Shown here: in pieces, positions 1 through 10,273 of the stretch
Position numbering within the stretch: position 1 is the first letter of the stretch
Layout: the number at the start of each line of letters is the position of its first letter
NCBI GenBank assembly: GCA_038253885.1
Contig: JBBSGP010000047.1
Coordinates: 1-19,449, forward strand
Direction: 5' to 3'
Source: JALZAQ01 sp038253885
GTDB lineage: Bacteria; Gemmatimonadota; Gemmatimonadetes; Gemmatimonadales; Gemmatimonadaceae
Length of the DNA stretch: 19,449 bases
The notes under the pieces: generated by a model
Database searches by the model: none
Told to the model about the DNA's origin: nothing
Seen by the model: only the letters and a program-made list of their open reading frames with translations
Made by a program: the position numbers and the translations under genes

Positions 1-116
1 ATCAAGCATCCTGAGCATCCTCCTCGGGCCTCCGGTGATCGGGATCTCACATCCCACCGCGGAAGCATCAACGAAACAGGGAGGCCCTCAGGGGTGACAG
101 AATTAAGAGAAATTGA
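1..116. other. unassigned left edge, no gene recognised
   Basis: No convincing coding sequence is seen here. The frame that runs into the integrase remnant is closed by a TGA at 114-116. The composition is less GC-rich than the rest of the window. The right part (94-127) carries two near-identical 11-base direct repeats, described separately. The stretch may belong to a degraded mobile element that extends beyond the window, but nothing in it identifies one. Confidence 0.4.
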
Positions 117-127
117 GTGTCAGAATT
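94..127. repeat. short direct repeat GTGWCAGAATT, two copies
   Basis: The 11-base unit at 94-104 (GTGACAGAATT) recurs at 117-127 (GTGTCAGAATT), matching at 10 of 11 positions with a 23-base period. It lies exactly where the integrase-like reading frame begins. Repeated short motifs of this kind occur at the ends of some insertion sequences, so it may mark the end of an element that cut the integrase gene. That is inference; no transposase is visible beside it. Confidence 0.35.
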
Positions 128-323
128 TGGAGAACGCACACTCGAGCAGGCAGGCGTCCCGCGGACGCGCCGCCGACTGTACATGGGCCACGGCGCGAGC
201 GACGTGACGGACCTGTACGAGTGGGTCGACGTCGCGCGTTTCCTGGCCGACGATGCGGAGAAACTCCGCGAATTCCTGGCGAAGGCACACGGTTGGACCC
301 ACGGTCGGAGGGTGCACGCATGA
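117..323 (+). pseudogene. tyrosine recombinase/integrase C-terminal remnant
   Basis: A 68-residue frame from a possible GTG start matches only the extreme C-terminus of phage-type tyrosine recombinases. The segment YMGHGASDVTDLYE (residues 22-35) carries the last conserved catalytic positions: the MGH histidine (His25) and the nucleophilic Tyr34 nine residues later. The charged tail after it (FLADDAEKLREFL) is also typical. The N-terminal DNA-binding domain and the first catalytic Arg/Lys boxes are missing, and a stop codon sits immediately upstream in frame, so the gene is truncated and cannot act as a recombinase. It points toward the 3' end of tRNA-Asn, 37 bp away, as expected for an integrase that used this tRNA as its attachment site. 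A short expressed ORF cannot be excluded, but a relic is far more likely. Confidence 0.7.
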
Positions 324-353
324 AAAAACGCAACAGCCTAAGCCATTGCGTTT
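323..353 (-). terminator. intrinsic terminator after tRNA-Asn
   Basis: On the - strand an 8-bp perfect stem, AAACGCAA paired with TTGCGTTT (326-333 with 346-353), encloses a 12-base loop. The run of T complementary to 323-328 overlaps and follows the stem. It lies 8 bp beyond the 3' end of tRNA-Asn and would end transcription from that gene, and from uvrA if the two are co-transcribed. The mirrored A-run on the + strand is upstream of the stem, so it is not an obvious terminator for the integrase remnant. Confidence 0.75.
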
Positions 354-360
354 CAACAAG

Positions 361-433
361 CTCCCGAGGAGGGACTCGAACCCCCGACCCGGTGATTAAC
401 AGTCACCTGCTCTACCACCTGAGCTACTCGGGA
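361..433 (-). tRNA. tRNA-Asn (anticodon GTT)
   Basis: A complete 73-nt cloverleaf is readable on the - strand. The acceptor stem is TCCCGAG paired with CTCGGGA plus discriminator G. The D arm contains AGCTCAGGTGGTAGAGC, the anticodon loop reads CTGTTAA (anticodon GTT, asparagine), and the T arm contains GGTTCGAGTCC. CCA is not encoded. The gene starts 35 bp after the uvrA stop on the same strand, so it may share its transcript or have a promoter inside uvrA. A terminator follows immediately, and an integrase remnant lies beyond it. Confidence 0.95.
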
Positions 434-468
434 TCAACGCAGCAAGCTAAAAACGACACGAGGGAGAG

Positions 469-3342
<2,874 letters not shown>

Positions 3343-3396
3343 CGACGGAAAGATAACCGGAAGAGTGCGGCCCTCCCCCCCATCTCGGCACCGCCC

Positions 3397-5766
3397 TCAC
3401 AACCGATAGAGGTAGCTCGCCTTCAGGAAGAACCCATCGCGTACGCGCCGCAGGCGGTTGAAGCGCAGCGCTTCGGGCTCGGTCGCCTGGGCGCCGTAGC
3501 CGGCGAAGAACACCGTGCCGGGCACAGGTTGATACGAGAACAGCCAGTCGGCGCGGAAGCTGTTGTTGTGCTGGGCGCCGGCGCGAACGTACAGTCCGGA
3601 CACCGGATCGCGGATCAGGATCGGCGCGCCCGTCCGCGAGTCGTCACGCAGCGAGTCGAGCACAAAGGAGTCGTACTCGCCGACCGCGCGGAGGAACACC
3701 GAGCGCGATAGCTGATACTCGACCTTGAGTCGCGGAATCCGGTTCTGCACGACAGTCGAGCCATCGCTGCCGCGATCGATGCGGTGGAAATTGTAGGTGC
3801 CGCTCACCCGCAGCCGATCGGTGGGACGCCAGTCGGCGGTGAGAAGGGCATTGTAAGCGGGCGCCGATGCCCACTCGAAGAAGTTCTCGTCGTGGCCGTA
3901 GAAGAGAAAGGCGGTCGCCGAGAAGTGAGCGTACTGGGGAGTACCGAAGCTCACAAAGCCTTCGCTGTTGGGAATCCTCGGCACGCCCTCGAAGGACACC
4001 GTGTCCAGCCCGCCGGCTCCGTCAGGCCGCGCGATCGCGTAGCCGGAATAGAACTCCGGGTCGTAGCCAAAGGTCTCGACGAAGTATCCCGCGCCGAGGT
4101 GCCAGCCTCCGCGCAGCGATCCGTTCAGCGTGAGGTGCAGCTTCTTGTCCTGCGCATCGCGCTGGTCGACGAAATGATCATACTGCCAGGTGCCGTTGAG
4201 CAGCACGTCGCCGGTGACGCTCTCCCACCATCCCCCCTTCGGCCCATAGAAGATCAGCGCCTGATCCAGCAGCAGCTGGGCGATGCCCGCTCGGGGAATG
4301 AAGCCGCTCGATGCCCGGAAGTCTTTGTCGGTTCCGGTGAGCGCGTACTGCATGGTGAGATGCCGGCCGCTCCGATTGAAACGCGCACCCCAGAGCGGAC
4401 CGGAGCTCGTCGAGCCGCCGAGCCTCGTGCTACTGCCAGCCAGCTGTCCGGTGAGGCTGTAGATGCTGCCGAAGACAAGACGCCCATCCACGTCTGCCAC
4501 TCTGTTGTAGCTCGCGCCCTCTTCTTTGTCCGTGTACGCCAGTCCGAGCCGCGACTGCGTGCCGAGGTCGCGCTGAACGCGAAGGATCTCGAAGAGAGGA
4601 TGGTCGGTGCCGTTGAACGAGGACGTCGGATCATCGATGGCCGACAGCAGCGCGATGTCGGTACCGGAGATCTTGCCGGTCAGCTTCGCGGCCGCCACCG
4701 GCTGCGCAATCCGCCTTGTGTAGATGAGGTTGGATGGCGTCGTGAATTGCTCGATCCCCTCCAGAAAGAACGGCCGCTTCTCCGGAAAGAAGAGCGCCTG
4801 CCTCGGGTCGTACCTGAACTGCCCGGCGTCGGATTCCACCTGGGAGAAGTCGGGCTTGATGGTGCCGTTGAGCGTCAGGTTGTTGGTCACCCCCCAACGC
4901 ACGTTGCCGCCCAGCTGCGGCCGTCCGGCGTCGTAACCCCAGCCTGCGGCAACCGGGCCACCGCTCGCGCTCGCGGTCAGCTCGGGATTGACATCGAGCA
5001 CCACGCCGCGACGCAGATCGGTGAGGCCTTCGAGCGTACCGGACTGGCCCAGAAAAGATGCCGCCGAGCGACGCGCGGGCGTCCAGCTGTCCTCATAGCC
5101 GGAGTGCTGCACCTTCCGCACGATGTTGATGCCCCAGCGCTGCTGTTCCTGCGGCGGGTAGCGCAGCGTCTTGAAGGGAATCCGGATCTCGACCTCGTAC
5201 CCCCACGGCGTGACGTGTCCCGCCGACTGGAACACGAAGTCAGGGTTCAGGTCAGGCGGCTGTCTCGCGGCTGCCACTCCCCCCATTGTCGCGTCCACGC
5301 GACCCGTCTCGCTGATCGTGCCGTCCTCTTGAACACCGAGCGGGTTGACCCCGAACACCGTCGCCTGCCGCCCGTCGTTGAAGGTGCCGAGCACGATCTG
5401 GACGAAGTCATCGGTCTCGATCCTGTCACGTTGCGCCAGCGTCGCGTGGACGGCCCCGTGTGCTTCGTAGGCCCGGACCCCGAAGTGAATCGCCGTCGGA
5501 GAGTACCAGACGAGGACCTCCGTGGAATCGTCGGCGGCTCGTCCGTCGGCGGGAGAGAACTGGGAGAAGCCGGTGAGCAGGGCGGCTTTCCCCCATTCCG
5601 GCTCGTCGAGACGACCATCGACGGTGGGAGCGGCCTCGAAGCGTGGGATGCGGACGGATGTCTGGCCCTGCCGGCCATTGTAGACGGCCGCGACGTCGTC
5701 GGCCGGCGCGGCCACATTCCCACCCAGCAGATGGAGCGCCACCAGGAGAGATGAAGGGAATGACAT
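3397..5766 (-). CDS. DUF5916 outer-membrane protein with CBM9-like N-terminal domain
   Basis: This 789-residue protein begins with a short signal-like hydrophobic stretch (about residues 1-20). A carbohydrate-binding family 9-like beta-sandwich follows, with the landmark PTVDGRLDEPEWGKA near residue 50, extending to about 220. The long remainder matches the DUF5916 pattern: FSQVESDAGQF, FFPEKRPFFLEG, YTRRI, then many alternating polar/aromatic strands ending in FLKASYLYRL, as expected for an outer-membrane beta-barrel. The substrate is unknown; binding or import of a glycan or other polymer is only an inference from the CBM9-like domain. A GGAG (5772-5775) five bases before the ATG supports the start. 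The gene is divergent from the serine hydrolase and sits just upstream of uvrA, with no evident functional link. Confidence 0.88.
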   Translation of the reverse strand: MSFPSSLLVALHLLGGNVAAPADDVAAVYNGRQGQTSVRIPRFEAAPTVDGRLDEPEWGKAALLTGFSQFSPADGRAADDSTEVLVWYSPTAIHFGVRAYEAHGAVHATLAQRDRIETDDFVQIVLGTFNDGRQATVFGVNPLGVQEDGTISETGRVDATMGGVAAARQPPDLNPDFVFQSAGHVTPWGYEVEIRIPFKTLRYPPQEQQRWGINIVRKVQHSGYEDSWTPARRSAASFLGQSGTLEGLTDLRRGVVLDVNPELTASASGGPVAAGWGYDAGRPQLGGNVRWGVTNNLTLNGTIKPDFSQVESDAGQFRYDPRQALFFPEKRPFFLEGIEQFTTPSNLIYTRRIAQPVAAAKLTGKISGTDIALLSAIDDPTSSFNGTDHPLFEILRVQRDLGTQSRLGLAYTDKEEGASYNRVADVDGRLVFGSIYSLTGQLAGSSTRLGGSTSSGPLWGARFNRSGRHLTMQYALTGTDKDFRASSGFIPRAGIAQLLLDQALIFYGPKGGWWESVTGDVLLNGTWQYDHFVDQRDAQDKKLHLTLNGSLRGGWHLGAGYFVETFGYDPEFYSGYAIARPDGAGGLDTVSFEGVPRIPNSEGFVSFGTPQYAHFSATAFLFYGHDENFFEWASAPAYNALLTADWRPTDRLRVSGTYNFHRIDRGSDGSTVVQNRIPRLKVEYQLSRSVFLRAVGEYDSFVLDSLRDDSRTGAPILIRDPVSGLYVRAGAQHNNSFRADWLFSYQPVPGTVFFAGYGAQATEPEALRFNRLRRVRDGFFLKASYLYRL

Positions 5767-5969
5767 GCTCGCTCCGTCAGAGATGGCACCCCAGAAGCTA
5801 CCATCGGCGTGCCGCCGCGTCTGTCCGCGATCGGTCAGCGCTCCGACAAGATACGCAGCGCCACTGGCGAGCGCTGGCCGCTGCTCCCGCGCCGTCCTAT
5901 CTTGACCGGTCCGCTGCCGGGTGTGACCCTCACTCTTACCCCCCCTACCCGAGCGAGCCTCGAGGTCCC
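5767..5969. promoter_or_regulatory. divergent intergenic region
   Basis: This 203-bp gap separates the divergent DUF5916 and serine-hydrolase genes and must hold both promoters. A TTGACC at 5902-5907 could be a -35 element for the rightward gene, but the sequence 17-18 bases downstream (GACCCT/ACCCTC) is a poor -10. A GAGG at 5962-5965 is a plausible ribosome-binding site four bases before the rightward ATG. No clear operator palindrome or riboswitch was seen. Confidence 0.4.
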
Positions 5970-7517
5970 ATGCGCTGCTCTTTGCCGCTGCCGATGGTGG
6001 CTCTGACCGTCCAGCTCGCCGTCGTCCTTCCGGCGCCCGCGCAGCGCGCTCCGCAGCTCGAGGCGCTCGACTCCTATGTCGCCAAGGGGATGCGCGACTG
6101 GGCGGTGCCCGGACTGGCGATCGCGGTCGTCAGGAATGACAGCGTGATCTTTCTCAAGGGCTACGGCGTGCGGGAGCTGGGGAAGCCGGATCCCGTGGAT
6201 GAGCACACGCTGTTCGCCATCGCCTCGACCACCAAGGCAATGACGGCAGCGTCTGTGGGAATGCTCGTGGACGAGGGGAAGGTCAAGTGGAACGATCCCG
6301 TCACCGGCCACCTGCCCGCCTTCCAGCTCTCGGATCCATACATCACCCGTGAGCTGACGGTGCGCGATCTGCTCACCCACCGGAGCGGACTCGGCAACAC
6401 CGACTATCTCTGGTATGGGAACGACGTGTCGACGGCCGAGGTGCTCCGGCGGGTGCGGTACGCCCGGCCGACGTCCTCCCTCCGATCGCAGTTCGTCTAC
6501 CAGAACGTGATGTACGCCGTCGCGGGTGAGGTGGTGGCTTCGGCGTCGGGCGTGCCCTGGGCACGCTTCATCCAGACGCGCATCTTCCAGCCGCTCGGGA
6601 TGACGGGATCGCTGCCGACGGCCGCCGAACGTCTCAAGCAGGTCAACATGGCATCGGCGCATTTCCGCATCGACGACACCGTTCGCGTGATCGGAGGCCC
6701 GCTCGTCAACTCGGTGGTGGATCCGATCGCGCCCGCGGGCGCGATCTGGTCGAACGTGGCCGACATGTCGAAGTGGGTGCGCTTCATTCTCGACAGCGGC
6801 CGCGTGAATGGCCGCGCGCTGCTCACGCCGGCGACCTTCCGTGAGCTGCTGGCGCCGCAGGTGATCGTGTCGCCGGCGGAGTTCTACCCGACCGCGAAGC
6901 TCACCCATCCCCACTGGACGACGTACGGCATGGGCTGGTTCCAGGAGGACTACGCCGGCCGGGCAGTCGATTTCCACACCGGGAGCATCGACGGCTATGT
7001 CGCCCTCATCGGCCTCATCCCGGACGAGCGGCTCGGGGTGTACGTGCTGGCCAACCTCGATCACGCCGAGCTCCGGCACGCGCTCATGTACAAGGTGTTC
7101 GACCTCTTCGGGCCTGCCGGGTCCATCCGCGACTGGAGCGCTGACTTCCTGAAGCTCTACGCCGGCCTGCGCGCCGAGGGCAGGGCCGCGGAGCGGAAGC
7201 TCGAGTCGCAGCGCGTAGCTGGCACCCGTCCGTCGCTGCCCCTCGAGAGGTACGCCGGGAATTATGCGGATTCACTCTACGGCACGGTCAGCGTGAGCTA
7301 CTCCGCGAACGCGCTCCATCTCCGATACGGAACCAGCCTGGTCGCGGATCTTGAGCACTGGCACTACGACAGCTTCCGGGTTCGCTACTCGGATCGGTGG
7401 CTCGGAAAGGGCATGGCGACGTTCGCGCTGGACGCGCGAGGAATGCCAGCGACTCTGGATCTGGATGGGGCAACCTTCCGGAAAAGCCCGGCGTCCCCGA
7501 GCGCGCTGTCGCAGTAG
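5970..7517 (+). CDS. secreted serine hydrolase, beta-lactamase/class C fold
   Basis: This 515-residue protein has an N-terminal signal peptide (hydrophobic residues 9-20, likely cleavage after PAPAQ near residue 25), so it acts outside the cytoplasm. The three active-site motifs of the serine beta-lactamase/D-Ala-D-Ala peptidase superfamily are present: S86-T-T-K89, Y177-Q-N179 and H336-T-G338. TVRDLLTHRSGL is also family-typical. After about residue 415 comes a beta-rich tail resembling DUF3471-type C-terminal domains. Substrate cannot be read from sequence: these enzymes include esterases and D-aminopeptidases as well as beta-lactamases, so resistance should not be assumed. The ATG at 5970 was chosen because it begins the signal peptide and follows GAGG; the frame stays open to 5643 but that part reads as non-coding. 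The next gene, an amino-acid permease, starts 8 bp after the stop. Confidence 0.9.
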   Translation: MRCSLPLPMVALTVQLAVVLPAPAQRAPQLEALDSYVAKGMRDWAVPGLAIAVVRNDSVIFLKGYGVRELGKPDPVDEHTLFAIASTTKAMTAASVGMLVDEGKVKWNDPVTGHLPAFQLSDPYITRELTVRDLLTHRSGLGNTDYLWYGNDVSTAEVLRRVRYARPTSSLRSQFVYQNVMYAVAGEVVASASGVPWARFIQTRIFQPLGMTGSLPTAAERLKQVNMASAHFRIDDTVRVIGGPLVNSVVDPIAPAGAIWSNVADMSKWVRFILDSGRVNGRALLTPATFRELLAPQVIVSPAEFYPTAKLTHPHWTTYGMGWFQEDYAGRAVDFHTGSIDGYVALIGLIPDERLGVYVLANLDHAELRHALMYKVFDLFGPAGSIRDWSADFLKLYAGLRAEGRAAERKLESQRVAGTRPSLPLERYAGNYADSLYGTVSVSYSANALHLRYGTSLVADLEHWHYDSFRVRYSDRWLGKGMATFALDARGMPATLDLDGATFRKSPASPSALSQ

Positions 7518-7525
7518 CAGTCCCG

Positions 7526-8935
7526 GTGAGCGACGCGGGCGCCCGGAGGGCCGGAGCTGGCGCGCTGCTGCGGGTGCTCGGCGTGGTATTCGGCCTCTCG
7601 GTGATCATCGGAAACAGCATCGGAGCGGGCATTCTCCGTACCCCCGGTGAAGTCGCGACGCTGCTACCGACGGCGTGGCTCTTCTTCGGGGTCTGGGTGG
7701 CCGGCGGGCTGTACGCTCTTCTCGGCAGCAATGCGCTCGCGGAGCTGGGAACGATGCTTCCGCGGTCGGGTGGCCAGTACGTTTTCGCGCGGTATGCCTT
7801 CGGACCCTACACGAGCTTCCTGGTCGGCTGGAGCGACTGGCTCTCTAGCTGCGGCAGCGGCGCGGCGATCGCGCTCGTCGTCGGGGAATACATGGGCCGT
7901 CTCCTGCCTGTGCTCGCTCCCTGGCGCCAGGGGATCGCACTACTCACGATCACGATATTCGTCGTCGTGCAGTGGGCCGGCGTGCGCGAAGGCGCCGCCA
8001 CCCAGGTGGTGACGAGCGCCGTCAAGACGGCTGCGTTCGTGGCGCTCATTGCCGCGTGCTTCCTGCTCGGCCCTCGGCATCCGCTGCCCCTGGCCGCAGT
8101 GCCGCCGAGCTCCGTCGCGCCATCCCTGTTCGCGGCCATCGTCCTGGCGCTCCAGAGCGTCATCTACACATATGATGGATGGAACGGAGCCCTCTATTTC
8201 TCGGAGGAAGTGCGCAATCCGGAACGTGAGATTCCGCGCGTCATGTTCGGCGGTGCTCTGGCGCTGATCGCGATCTATCTTCTGGTGAATGCGGCGTTCG
8301 TCCACGTCCTTCCCCTGCGCGTGATGGCCGGAGAGACGCTGGTCGCCGGCACCGCGGCCCAAGCGGTGTTCGGGGGTGCTGGTGACCGCATCATCCGATG
8401 GCTCACCGTGATCTCCATGTTCAGCGCCATCAACGCCATCCTTCTCATGGCCTCGCGCGTGCTTTTTGCCATGGCGCGTGACGGACTCGTTGGGGGCGGC
8501 GCGGCTGTTCGGCGGGTGAATCCGGGCGGCACTCCCACCACGAGCCTGCTCGTGAGCGCGATGGTGGCCGCCATCTTCATCCTCGGGAGTGAGCGCTTCC
8601 AGGCGGTGATTGCCGTTGTGTCGTACTTCTTCGTTGCCAACTACGCCATATCATTCTTGGCGGTCTTCTATCTACGCGCCCGGGATTCCGCTGCCCCGCG
8701 GCCGTACCGCGCTCGGGGCCATCCGTGGACCACGGCACTGGCACTGGGCGTGTCAGTCGCCTTTCTGGGCAGTGCGCTGTGGGTGGACAGGCAACACATT
8801 TCACTGGCGCTGCTGCTGCTCGCCGTGAGCTATCCCCTCTACCGGCTGGTCATCCGGAGCGGCCTGCCGTCGTCGGGGACCTCGTACACCCGGGATGACG
8901 GTTCAAACCATCCGGGACCCCCCGCCATCCAATAA
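7526..8935 (+). CDS. APC-superfamily amino-acid permease
   Basis: From the GTG at 7526 this is a 469-residue integral membrane protein with about 12 hydrophobic segments. The first helix carries the APC substrate-site motif GNSIGAGI, and the cytoplasmic loop before a later helix carries SEEVRNPEREIPR, a hallmark of amino-acid/polyamine/organocation transporters. It most likely moves one or more amino acids across the inner membrane by proton symport or exchange; the substrate cannot be assigned. The frame is open upstream into the serine-hydrolase gene, but the GTG eight bases after that gene's stop is the most economical start; no good ribosome-binding site is visible. Tight spacing suggests co-transcription with the hydrolase, which might supply its amino-acid substrate. 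Confidence 0.9.
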   Translation: MSDAGARRAGAGALLRVLGVVFGLSVIIGNSIGAGILRTPGEVATLLPTAWLFFGVWVAGGLYALLGSNALAELGTMLPRSGGQYVFARYAFGPYTSFLVGWSDWLSSCGSGAAIALVVGEYMGRLLPVLAPWRQGIALLTITIFVVVQWAGVREGAATQVVTSAVKTAAFVALIAACFLLGPRHPLPLAAVPPSSVAPSLFAAIVLALQSVIYTYDGWNGALYFSEEVRNPEREIPRVMFGGALALIAIYLLVNAAFVHVLPLRVMAGETLVAGTAAQAVFGGAGDRIIRWLTVISMFSAINAILLMASRVLFAMARDGLVGGGAAVRRVNPGGTPTTSLLVSAMVAAIFILGSERFQAVIAVVSYFFVANYAISFLAVFYLRARDSAAPRPYRARGHPWTTALALGVSVAFLGSALWVDRQHISLALLLLAVSYPLYRLVIRSGLPSSGTSYTRDDGSNHPGPPAIQ

Positions 8936-8973
8936 CGTGCTGACCCACGCTGCACCGCAAACAGCCATTCGCT

Positions 8974-8977
8974 GGAG
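8974..8977 (+). promoter_or_regulatory. ribosome-binding site for DUF4097 gene
   Basis: GGAG lies six bases before the GTG at 8984. It supports that non-ATG start, which also places the signal peptide at the N-terminus. Confidence 0.55.
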
Positions 8978-8983
8978 CCTTTC

Positions 8984-9889
8984 GTGAATCGCTCGATGTC
9001 GCTCGGAATCTGCCTCACCGTTCTTGCTTCGCCCCTCGCTGCCCAGGACGACGGGCGCAAGAGCACGGACAGCACGTTCGATTGGAGCGGCGCGATGACG
9101 GCCGGCAGCACGCTCCGCATCCATGATGTCACCGGGTCGGTCGAGGTGACTCCCGCGAGCGGGGGGACAGCGGAGGTCCATGGCGAGCGGCGATCGAGTT
9201 GGCGCGGCAAATCGGATGAGATCACGTTCCAGGTGATCAGGGATGGCAACGACGTCGTCGTCTGCGCCTACTACACCGAAAACGGCAGCTGCGATGCGCG
9301 CGGCATTCGCTCGGAGCACGACGGCTGGCGCGACCACCATGCTTCTGCCCGTCTCAGCGTGAAGCTCCCGAGCGGAGTGAAGCTCCATGCGGCGAGCGGG
9401 AACGGAGAAGTGAGCGTTCGGGACGCGGGCGCGGATGTCGAGGCAGCGAGTGGCAACGGACGCGTGACGGTCGCCGGCGCCAAGGGCGAGGTCCGGGCGA
9501 GCTCTGGCAATGGGGACATCACCATCGATCGGGTCACCGGACGCGTGAGCGCGCGGACCGGGAATGGTCACGTGCGCGTGTCGACGATCAGTGGCCCGGT
9601 GAGCGCGTCCTCCGGCAACGGGAGCATCGACGTGCGGATGGACGGAATCCAGGGGTCGGACGACATGGACTTCCGCACCGGGAATGGCCGCATCACGGTG
9701 GAGCTTCCCGCCAGCTTCAGCGGGGAGATCGACGCGCGGCAAGGTTCCGGTCACTTCGATTCCGATTTCCCGCTCACTTTGCAGGGGCGGATGAGTGGAG
9801 GTCATGTCCGCGGCACGATCGGGAAGGGCGGGCGCTACCTGCGCATGTCGTCGGGCAGCGGCAACATCGCCCTCAAGAAAATCGGCTGA
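8984..9889 (+). CDS. secreted DUF4097-family beta-repeat protein
   Basis: This 301-residue protein has a signal peptide (hydrophobic residues 5-18, likely cleavage after SPLAAQ near 21). The mature part starts with a beta-rich segment (TLRIHDVTGSVEVTP). From residue 136 to the end there are eight repeats centred on S/T-G-N-G followed by a short beta strand (GNGEVSV, GNGRVTV, GNGDITI and so on). This is the pattern of DUF4097/adhesin-like proteins predicted to form a stacked beta-solenoid. Two cysteines (94 and 103) could form a disulphide. Function is unknown; family members are often near envelope-stress or anti-sigma genes, which are not seen here. It follows the permease by 48 bp on the same strand and overlaps the convergent GlsB-like gene by 17 bp. 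Confidence 0.85.
   Translation: MNRSMSLGICLTVLASPLAAQDDGRKSTDSTFDWSGAMTAGSTLRIHDVTGSVEVTPASGGTAEVHGERRSSWRGKSDEITFQVIRDGNDVVVCAYYTENGSCDARGIRSEHDGWRDHHASARLSVKLPSGVKLHAASGNGEVSVRDAGADVEAASGNGRVTVAGAKGEVRASSGNGDITIDRVTGRVSARTGNGHVRVSTISGPVSASSGNGSIDVRMDGIQGSDDMDFRTGNGRITVELPASFSGEIDARQGSGHFDSDFPLTLQGRMSGGHVRGTIGKGGRYLRMSSGSGNIALKKIG
9389..9886 (+). repeat. 18-residue S/T-G-N-G protein repeats
   Basis: Within the DUF4097 gene, repeats start at residues 136, 154, 172, 190, 208, 230, 251 and 288. The first four are exactly 18 residues (54 bp) apart, the next two 22 and 21, the seventh is expanded to 37, and the last is a partial cap. The last two use GSG instead of GNG. The regular spacing suggests one solenoid coil per repeat, with the Asn at the turns. 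Confidence 0.75.
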
Positions 9890-10163
9890 CGCCGTCCTCT
9901 CCGCGCCGGCGGAAGATCAGACGTCCGAGCAGTAGTACGACGATCGCGCCGAGCGTTGCCAGCGCCACCGAGCGTGGATGCAGCTCGGGCGACGTCACCC
10001 GTCCCCAGCCGACGAGCGTCCCGATCCATCCGCCGATGAATGCGCCGGCGATACCGAGGGCGATCGTGACCAGACAGCCCGCGGGATCGCGCCCCGGAAC
10101 CAGGAATTTGGCCAGGGCGCCGGCCAGCAAGCCGAGCACCATCCACTGAAGCCAGAGCGGCAC
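9873..10163 (-). CDS. GlsB/YeaQ/YmgE-family small membrane protein
   Basis: This 96-residue protein has the features of the transglycosylase-associated/GlsB family: a first glycine-rich helix (GLLAGALAKFLVPGRDPAG), a second helix (TIALGIAGAFIGGWIGTLVG) and a third (VALATLGAIVVLLLGRLIF) ending in an RRR stop-transfer tail. It is slightly longer than the usual 80-90 residues. Members sit in the inner membrane and are often stress-induced; their biochemical role is unknown. The GTG at 10163 was chosen because GGAGG (10168-10172) lies four bases upstream; the longer open frame to 10325 has no family similarity. Its last codons overlap the convergent DUF4097 gene, leaving no room for a terminator between them. 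Confidence 0.85.
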   Translation of the reverse strand: MPLWLQWMVLGLLAGALAKFLVPGRDPAGCLVTIALGIAGAFIGGWIGTLVGWGRVTSPELHPRSVALATLGAIVVLLLGRLIFRRRGEDGVSRFS

Positions 10164-10167
10164 GTCG

Positions 10168-10172
10168 CCTCC
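10168..10172 (-). promoter_or_regulatory. ribosome-binding site for GlsB-like gene
   Basis: GGAGG on the - strand, four bases before the GTG at 10163, decides this start over the upstream alternatives. Confidence 0.6.
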
Positions 10173-10177
10173 GTGAT

Positions 10178-10205
10178 GAGCGCGAGAGGGCGCCTCAGCG
10201 CGCTC
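10178..10205. repeat. inverted repeat in GlsB-like 5' region
   Basis: GAGCGCG (10178-10184) and CGCGCTC (10199-10205) form a perfect 7-bp stem around a 14-base loop that itself holds the palindrome GGCGCC. It lies 15 bp upstream of the GTG of the GlsB-like gene. It could be an operator or a leader hairpin, or chance in GC-rich DNA. Confidence 0.3.
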
Positions 10206-10273
10206 GCTGCCGATGGCCGGATGATACCCTCCGACCTCTGGATCACGCCATAGCGCAGCGCACTCGCCCGTGC

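Noticed and set aside
3343..3396. SOS (LexA) box before uvrA
   Set aside because: No CTGT-N8-ACAG or GAAC-N4-GTTC type palindrome is seen in the 54-bp gap.
3784..5754. 656-residue + strand open frame opposite the DUF5916 gene
   Set aside because: No recognisable motif; entirely antisense to a gene with clear family landmarks and a ribosome-binding site.
5970..7517. Antibiotic-resistance beta-lactamase
   Set aside because: The motifs define the broad serine hydrolase superfamily, which is mostly peptidases and esterases; the long C-terminal domain and permease neighbour do not suggest resistance.
8889..8916. Hairpin near the permease stop codon, considered as a terminator
   Set aside because: The stem is imperfect, lies inside the coding sequence, and is followed by a C-run rather than a T-run.
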